Assembly (NCBI GenBank): GCA_017463585.1
Contig: JAFTOX010000003.1
Location: 62,001-126,000, forward strand
Reading direction: 5' to 3'
Length of the DNA: 64,000 nt
Source of the DNA: Rikenellaceae bacterium
GTDB taxonomy: Bacteria; Bacteroidota; Bacteroidia; Bacteroidales; Rikenellaceae
Shown here: piece after piece, positions 59,357 through 64,000 of the stretch
Layout of the letters: each line of letters opens with the position of its first letter
Numbering within the stretch: position 1 is the first letter of the stretch
Notes under the pieces: model-generated
Seen by the model: only the letters and a program-made list of their open reading frames with translations
What the model was told of the DNA's origin: nothing
Database searches by the model: none
Translations under genes and position numbers: made by a program

Positions 59357-61981
59357 ATGGAAAGCAACAAAATTAGAGAGGCCTTTCTCAAATTCTTCGA
59401 GAGTAAAGGCCACGTGGTAGTGCCCTCGGCACCGATGGTTGTAAAGAATGATCCGACGCTGATGTTCACCAATGCAGGTATGAACCAGTTCAAGGATATG
59501 TTTTTGGGTAACGCCCCGATCAAGGCACCCCGTGTGTGCGATTCGCAGAAGTGTCTGCGCGTGTCGGGTAAGCATAACGACTTGGAGGAGGTAGGCCACG
59601 ATACCTATCACCACACGATGTTCGAAATGCTCGGCAACTGGTCGTTTGGCGACTATTTCAAGAAGGAGGCTATCGAGTGGGCGTGGGAGCTGCTGACCGA
59701 GGTGTATAAACTTCCGAAGGAGCGTATGTATGCAACCGTATTCGAGGGCTCGGAGGAGGACGGTGTGCCGTTCGATCAGGAGGCTTACGATTTTTGGTTA
59801 CGTTTCCTGCCTGCCGACCATATCATTCGCGGTAACAAGAAGGATAACTTCTGGGAGATGGGCGATACCGGTCCGTGCGGTCCGTGTAGCGAGATCCATT
59901 TCGACCTGCGTGATGAGGCAGAGATCGCGTTGATCCCCGGTCGTGAGATGGTCAATAAGGATCACCCGCAGGTTATCGAGATCTGGAACAACGTATTTAT
60001 GCAGTTCAACCGTAAGGCTAATGGCTCGTTGGAGCCGCTGCCGAAGAATCACGTCGATACGGGTATGGGTTTCGAGCGTCTGTGTATGATTTTGCAGGGC
60101 AAGAAGTCGAACTACGATACCGATGTGTTCCAGCCGACAATCAAGCGATTGGCTGATATGTGTGGCAAGCAGTATGGCGTCGATGAGAAGTGCGACGTGG
60201 CGATGCGTGTTATCGCTGACCACTTGCGTGCTATTGCATTCTCGATTGCCGATGGTCAGCTGCCCTCGAACGTTAAGGCAGGTTATGTAATCCGTCGAAT
60301 CTTGCGCCGTGCAGTACGTTATGGTTATACCTATCTCGGTTTCAATGAGCCGTTTATCTGCTGGTTGGTAGCAGGCTTGGTTGAGCAGATGGGTGATCAG
60401 TTCCCCGAGTTGCGTGCTCAGCAGACGTTGATCGAGAAGGTAATCTCGGAGGAGGAGAACTCGTTCTTGCGTACGCTGGCTACGGGTATCAATCTGTTGG
60501 ACGATGTGATTCGTCGCGCTAAGGCCGAGGGTAAGAGCCAGATCAGCGGTCGTGATGCCTTCCTGCTCTATGATACTTACGGTTTCCCGATCGACTTGAC
60601 CGACCTGATCGCTCACGAGCAGGGTGTCGAGGTTGATCTGCCCGCATTCGAGAAGGAGTTGCAGGCACAGAAGGAGCGTTCGCGTAATGCTGCGGCTGTG
60701 GCTACGGACGACTGGGTTGAGGTGATGGCAATCGACCAGAGCACCTTCACAGGTTACGATACGCTGGTTGATGAGGTGCGCATTGCACGTTATCGTCGAG
60801 TAACCACCAAGGGTAAGAGCTACTATCAGATCGTATTCGATCACACACCGTTCTATGGTAATTCGGGTGGTCAGGTTGGCGACGTTGGTACGATTGAGGC
60901 TGATGGCGAGCGCGTGGCTATTACCGATACGCAGAAGGAGAACGGTCTGACTATTCATATCGCCGATACGCTGCCTTCGAACGTCGAGGCTACGTTCCGT
61001 GCTGAGGTTAATGCCGAGAAGCGTCAGGCATCGGCTAACAACCACACCGCAACTCACCTGTTGCACGCTGCGTTGCGTAAGGTGCTTGGCACGCACGTTG
61101 AGCAGAAGGGTTCGATGGTGTCGCCGATGGGCTTGCGTTTCGACTTCTCGCACTTCCAGAAGGTAACCAACGAGCAGTTGCGCGAGGTTGAGCAGCTGGT
61201 AAATGCTGCAATCCGTGCCAACAGTCCTCTCGATGAGCGTCGTGAGTGCCCGATTGATGAGGCACGCGAGGCTGGTGCTATGATGTTGTTTGGCGAGAAG
61301 TATGGCGACAAGGTGCGTATGGTGCGTTTCGGAGAGTCGGTTGAGCTGTGTGGTGGTACTCATACTTCGGCTACGGGTAACATCGGTATGTTCAAGATTA
61401 TGTCCGAGAGCGCAATTTCGGCAGGTGTGCGTCGTATCGAGGCAGTTACGGGCGTGGGTGCCGAGAAGGTGCTCTATGCAGCTGAGGATACGATTCGTCA
61501 GATCGAGGAGTTCTTCCATAACTCGAAGATTGTCCCTGCAATCCAGCGATTGATCGAGAGCAACGACGCTTTGAACCACGAGGTTGAGCAGATGCGTCGT
61601 GAGCAGATCTCGGCAATGGCCGAGAAGTTGGCTAAGGCGTGCCCTGAGACCAACGGTATGCAGTTGATCGCACGTACGTTTGATCGTCCGACCGAGTTTG
61701 TGAAGGATTTGGCCTATAACTTGCGTGCTACGATGCCGCGTCTGGTGTTGGTTGCCGGTTCGGTGGCAGGTGGCAAGGCTACGCTGACGATTATGCTCGG
61801 TGATGAGATTGTCGCTGCGGGTGTCAATGCGTCGCAGGTTGTTCGCACGGCTGCCAAGGAGATCAATGGCGGTGGCGGCGGTCAGCCCTTCTTTGCAACG
61901 GCAGGTGGTAAGAACCCCGAGGGTATGCAGAAGGCTATCGACGTTGCTGTTGAGTTGATCAAAAATGAGTTGAATAAATAA
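59357..61981 (+). CDS. alaS: Alanyl-tRNA synthetase
   Basis: 874 residues. The class II catalytic core includes [32 protein letters not shown] and [15 protein letters not shown]. The editing domain has [11 protein letters not shown] and the zinc-binding CGGTHTS, which clears Ser- and Gly-tRNA-Ala. The C-terminal region (about 735-874) contains a coiled coil and ends with [19 protein letters not shown], the C-Ala segment. It charges tRNA-Ala. gpmI follows after 18 bp. Confidence 0.98.
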   Translation: MESNKIREAFLKFFESKGHVVVPSAPMVVKNDPTLMFTNAGMNQFKDMFLGNAPIKAPRVCDSQKCLRVSGKHNDLEEVGHDTYHHTMFEMLGNWSFGDYFKKEAIEWAWELLTEVYKLPKERMYATVFEGSEEDGVPFDQEAYDFWLRFLPADHIIRGNKKDNFWEMGDTGPCGPCSEIHFDLRDEAEIALIPGREMVNKDHPQVIEIWNNVFMQFNRKANGSLEPLPKNHVDTGMGFERLCMILQGKKSNYDTDVFQPTIKRLADMCGKQYGVDEKCDVAMRVIADHLRAIAFSIADGQLPSNVKAGYVIRRILRRAVRYGYTYLGFNEPFICWLVAGLVEQMGDQFPELRAQQTLIEKVISEEENSFLRTLATGINLLDDVIRRAKAEGKSQISGRDAFLLYDTYGFPIDLTDLIAHEQGVEVDLPAFEKELQAQKERSRNAAAVATDDWVEVMAIDQSTFTGYDTLVDEVRIARYRRVTTKGKSYYQIVFDHTPFYGNSGGQVGDVGTIEADGERVAITDTQKENGLTIHIADTLPSNVEATFRAEVNAEKRQASANNHTATHLLHAALRKVLGTHVEQKGSMVSPMGLRFDFSHFQKVTNEQLREVEQLVNAAIRANSPLDERRECPIDEAREAGAMMLFGEKYGDKVRMVRFGESVELCGGTHTSATGNIGMFKIMSESAISAGVRRIEAVTGVGAEKVLYAAEDTIRQIEEFFHNSKIVPAIQRLIESNDALNHEVEQMRREQISAMAEKLAKACPETNGMQLIARTFDRPTEFVKDLAYNLRATMPRLVLVAGSVAGGKATLTIMLGDEIVAAGVNASQVVRTAAKEINGGGGGQPFFATAGGKNPEGMQKAIDVAVELIKNELNK

Positions 61982-61999
61982 TAAAGATACAAAACACGT

Positions 62000-63529
62000 A
62001 TGGAAAAGAAAAAGGTTTTGCTGATGATCCTCGATGGTTGGGGCATTGGCAACAAGACTAAGGGCGATGTGATCTATACGGTCAATCCTCCCTATATTAC
62101 GGCTATGACCGCAAAGTATCCTCACGCTGAGTTGCGTACCGATGGCGAGAATGTTGGTCTGCCCAACGGTCAGATGGGTAACTCGGAGGTGGGCCACCTC
62201 AATATTGGTGCAGGTCGTATCGTTTATCAGGACTTGGTGAAGATCAACCGCGCAGCAGCCGATGGCTCGATTATGCAGAACAAGGAGATCGTCGCAGCGT
62301 TCGAGTATGCAAAGAAGAATGGTGTGAATGTTCACTTTATGGGTCTGGTTTCGGACGGTGGTGTTCATTCGTCGCTCGATCATCTGTTTACGCTGTGCGA
62401 CATCTCGAAAGAGTATGGTATCGAGAATACCTTTGTACATTGCTTTATGGACGGTCGTGATACCGATCCTCGCAGTGGTAAGGGCTTTATCGAGCAGTTG
62501 CAGAACCATTTGGCTAAGACAACCGGTCGCATTGCGTCGATCATCGGTCGTTACTACGCTATGGACCGCGATAAGCGTTGGGAGCGTGTGAAGATTGCTT
62601 ACGACCAGCTGGTTAATGGCGTAGGTGAGCCTTCGAGCGATATGGTTGAGGCTATGCAGAAGTCGTATGACGAGGGCGTAACCGATGAGTTCGTTAAGCC
62701 GATCGTGGCTATCGATGCTGAGGGTCAGGTTATAGGTACGATTAAGCCTAATGACGTAGTGATCTTCTTCAACTATCGTAACGACCGCGCCAAGGAGCTG
62801 ACCATCGTGCTGACTCAGCAGGATATGCCCGAGGAGGGTATGAAGACTATGCCGCTGTACTACTGCTGTATGACTCCCTACGACGCTAAGTTCGAGGGTC
62901 TGCACATTCTGTTCGATAAGGAGAACGTGCAGAATACCATTGGTGAGTATGTGTCGAAGCAGGGTTTGAAGCAACTGCGTATTGCCGAGACCGAGAAGTA
63001 TGCTCACGTAACCTTCTTCTTGAACGGTGGTCGCGAGGAGTTGTTCGAGAATGAGGAGCGTATTCTGGTTGCGTCGCCGAAGGTTGCTACCTACGACTTG
63101 CAGCCCGAGATGAGCGCATACGAGGTGAAGGACAAGTTAGTTGAGGCTCTCGGTGAGCAGAAGTACGACTTCATCTGCTTGAACTTTGCTAATGGCGATA
63201 TGGTTGGTCATACGGGTATCTATGACGCAATCGTCAAGGCAGTTAAGGCAGTTGATGAGTGCGTTGGGGCGGTTGTTGAGGCTGCGGTTGCAAACGGCTA
63301 CGAGGTTGTTCAGATCGCTGACCACGGTAATGCCGACAATGCAATCAACGAGGACGGCTCGGCTAATACGGCTCACTCGCTGAATCCTGTACCCATCGTG
63401 GTTGTATCGGATCGCGTGGCTAAGGTCGAGAATGGTGTATTGGCTGATGTTGCACCGACCGTTCTGAAACTGATGGGCTTGGAGCAGCCTGCCGAGATGA
63501 CCGGTAAGGCTCTGGTTGAGTTCAAGTAG
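62000..63529 (+). CDS. gpmI: 2,3-bisphosphoglycerate-independent phosphoglycerate mutase
   Basis: 509 residues. The phosphatase-fold metal site begins [11 protein letters not shown]; the catalytic Ser lies in [39 protein letters not shown] and FFNYRNDRA form the substrate region; and [10 protein letters not shown] completes the metal ligands. It interconverts 3- and 2-phosphoglycerate using Mn2+. It is co-transcribed with alaS (18-bp gap) and followed by a strong terminator. Confidence 0.97.
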   Translation: MEKKKVLLMILDGWGIGNKTKGDVIYTVNPPYITAMTAKYPHAELRTDGENVGLPNGQMGNSEVGHLNIGAGRIVYQDLVKINRAAADGSIMQNKEIVAAFEYAKKNGVNVHFMGLVSDGGVHSSLDHLFTLCDISKEYGIENTFVHCFMDGRDTDPRSGKGFIEQLQNHLAKTTGRIASIIGRYYAMDRDKRWERVKIAYDQLVNGVGEPSSDMVEAMQKSYDEGVTDEFVKPIVAIDAEGQVIGTIKPNDVVIFFNYRNDRAKELTIVLTQQDMPEEGMKTMPLYYCCMTPYDAKFEGLHILFDKENVQNTIGEYVSKQGLKQLRIAETEKYAHVTFFLNGGREELFENEERILVASPKVATYDLQPEMSAYEVKDKLVEALGEQKYDFICLNFANGDMVGHTGIYDAIVKAVKAVDECVGAVVEAAVANGYEVVQIADHGNADNAINEDGSANTAHSLNPVPIVVVSDRVAKVENGVLADVAPTVLKLMGLEQPAEMTGKALVEFK

Positions 63530-63551
63530 TCTTGATAAGCTGATATAAATG

Positions 63552-63585
63552 CAAAGCGCAACGGGAGTGATCTCGTTGCGCTTTG
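63552..63585. terminator. Bidirectional terminator between gpmI and the small membrane protein gene
   Basis: Perfect 12-bp stem CAAAGCGCAACG / CGTTGCGCTTTG with a 10-nt loop and T-rich sequence after it. Confidence 0.9.
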
Positions 63586-63611
63586 TTGTTTACAATAAAG
63601 TGCTTAGTCGA

Positions 63612-63761
63612 TTACTTCTTCCATTTACGATGATCCACCGAGTCGATCATACGATTGCGCTTGTAACGCTTGATAGCGTGTCCGATCAGCGCACAAATAA
63701 ATGCAATGCCACCCAAAATGAGGAGCATAATAATAAAATCCCATGTTGTCTGCTCTACCAT
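63612..63761 (-). CDS. Small single-span membrane protein, 49 residues
   Basis: The frame begins ATG 63761 and reads MVEQTTWDFIIMLLILGGIA, then FICALIGHAI and a basic tail (KRYKRNRM..HRKWKK). One membrane helix (about 9-29) is followed by a strongly positive cytoplasmic segment. A consensus -7 box lies upstream, a purine-rich AGGGAAAG stretch precedes the start by a few bases, and the gpmI terminator lies beyond the stop. A longer frame at 63625-63849 runs in another phase and has no such features. I do not recognise a family; small membrane proteins of this shape often modulate a larger partner. Confidence 0.7.
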   Translation of the reverse strand: MVEQTTWDFIIMLLILGGIAFICALIGHAIKRYKRNRMIDSVDHRKWKK

Positions 63762-63787
63762 AACTTTCCCTTTTTACCTCCCCAGTG

Positions 63788-63814
63788 CAAAGATAGTAAA
63801 ATTTTCCTACCAAA
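63788..63814 (-). promoter_or_regulatory. Promoter of the small membrane protein gene
   Basis: Minus-strand TATCTTTG (63788-63795) matches the -7 box; the nearest TTTG (63811-63814) gives only a 15-bp spacer. A run of eight C (G on the coding strand) at 63818-63825 lies just upstream. Confidence 0.55.
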
Positions 63815-63905
63815 ATACCCCCCCCTAAAAAATTACACAAAATTTTCAATTTTTGTTCCTAAATGGCTGTAAATGGAGCTAATTGGAGGTTAGTTTCGGA
63901 ACGTA

Positions 63906-63937
63906 GTTGCGATTTTCGAGATTTATTTGTATCTTTG
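63906..63937 (+). promoter_or_regulatory. Promoter of the gene starting at 63960
   Basis: GTTG (63906-63909), a 20-bp spacer and TATCTTTG (63930-63937), 22 bp before the ATG. Confidence 0.7.
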
Positions 63938-63959
63938 AAAATGCTAAATAGAAAATAGT

Positions 63960-64000
63960 ATGTCACAACCCAAACCATACTCATTTGCACTGATTGCCCC
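63960..64000 (+). CDS. 5' end of an unidentified gene (truncated by window)
   Basis: ATG at 63960 opens a frame reading MSQPKPYSFALIAP before the window ends. A consensus promoter stands upstream. The first residues resemble the N termini of family 2 glycosyltransferases (a hydrophobic strand just after the start), but 13-14 residues cannot identify it. Confidence 0.5.
   Translation, partial: MSQPKPYSFALIA

Noticed and set aside
59798-63007. 1069-codon minus-strand frame opposite alaS and gpmI
   Set aside because: Both plus-strand genes are intact and highly conserved; the antisense frame is low in complexity and shows no domain.
63625-63849. 74-codon minus-strand frame near the right end
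   Set aside because: It overlaps the better-supported 49-residue membrane protein in another phase and spans its promoter.

Overview
The window is a continuous stretch of a Bacteroidales chromosome, perhaps Rikenellaceae-like; the rank below order is a guess from gene content and heavy Ser-TCG codon use. The order-level call rests on three things. Promoters follow the Bacteroidetes form TTTG-N19ish-TAnnTTTG. Families are typical of the phylum (DUF4919, a DUF5009 acyltransferase, a BT_3928-like DoxX protein, five-repeat DUF349, a POT carrier with NxxER). NQR, AddAB and PPi-type phosphofructokinase are also present. I see no insertion sequence, prophage, CRISPR array or rRNA.

Layout. 1-4.8 kb: a wall/glycan block, with namZ and a truncated GH9 gene leftward and a DUF5009 acyltransferase plus an AmiE-like serine hydrolase rightward. 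4.9-8.25 kb: leftward acid-kinase operon ackA-ptb-buk. 8.6-18 kb: rightward housekeeping (DUF349, pyrG, yidC, tmk, DoxX-family, glnS), then a rod-shaped RNA candidate. 18.3-23.3 kb: secreted protein, threonine dehydrogenase, a GYF_2-CD225/DUF2752/PH operon, a glycosyltransferase, a TSCPD protein and tRNA-Gln. 23.3-28.5 kb: glgB, POT transporter, PPi-type phosphofructokinase. 28.6-35.4 kb: NlpC/P60, acidic-tail protein, ligA, DUF4919, fabI, a DUF2975-HTH pair with striking operator-like repeats, and a lipoprotein. 35.4-45.5 kb: leftward addA followed by an ABC exporter, HprK-like kinase and S24/S26 peptidase; rightward DUF2807-addB. 45.5-51.4 kb: complete nqrABCDEF. 51.5-57.2 kb: tatD with a frameshift, tcdA, secreted esterase/propeller, D-2-hydroxyacid dehydrogenase, a stand-alone structured RNA, and a transglutaminase. 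57.3-64 kb: two M23 peptidases, alaS-gpmI, a 49-residue membrane protein and the first codons of one more gene.

How the genes fit together. glgB, PPi-PFK and gpmI serve glycogen and glycolysis. ackA-ptb-buk makes ATP from acyl phosphates. NQR couples NADH oxidation to Na+ export. AddAB processes double-strand breaks. The NamZ/AmiE/acyltransferase block and the NlpC and M23 enzymes handle peptidoglycan.

Most promising for new biology: two structured RNA candidates (about 18111-18279 and 55678-55867); paired 32-bp repeats bracketing the DUF2975-HTH promoter; the exporter-kinase-peptidase cassette that resembles RiPP tailoring genes but has no visible precursor; and interlocked divergent promoters between alaS and the M23 genes. 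All function calls are from reading the sequence; no database search was run.
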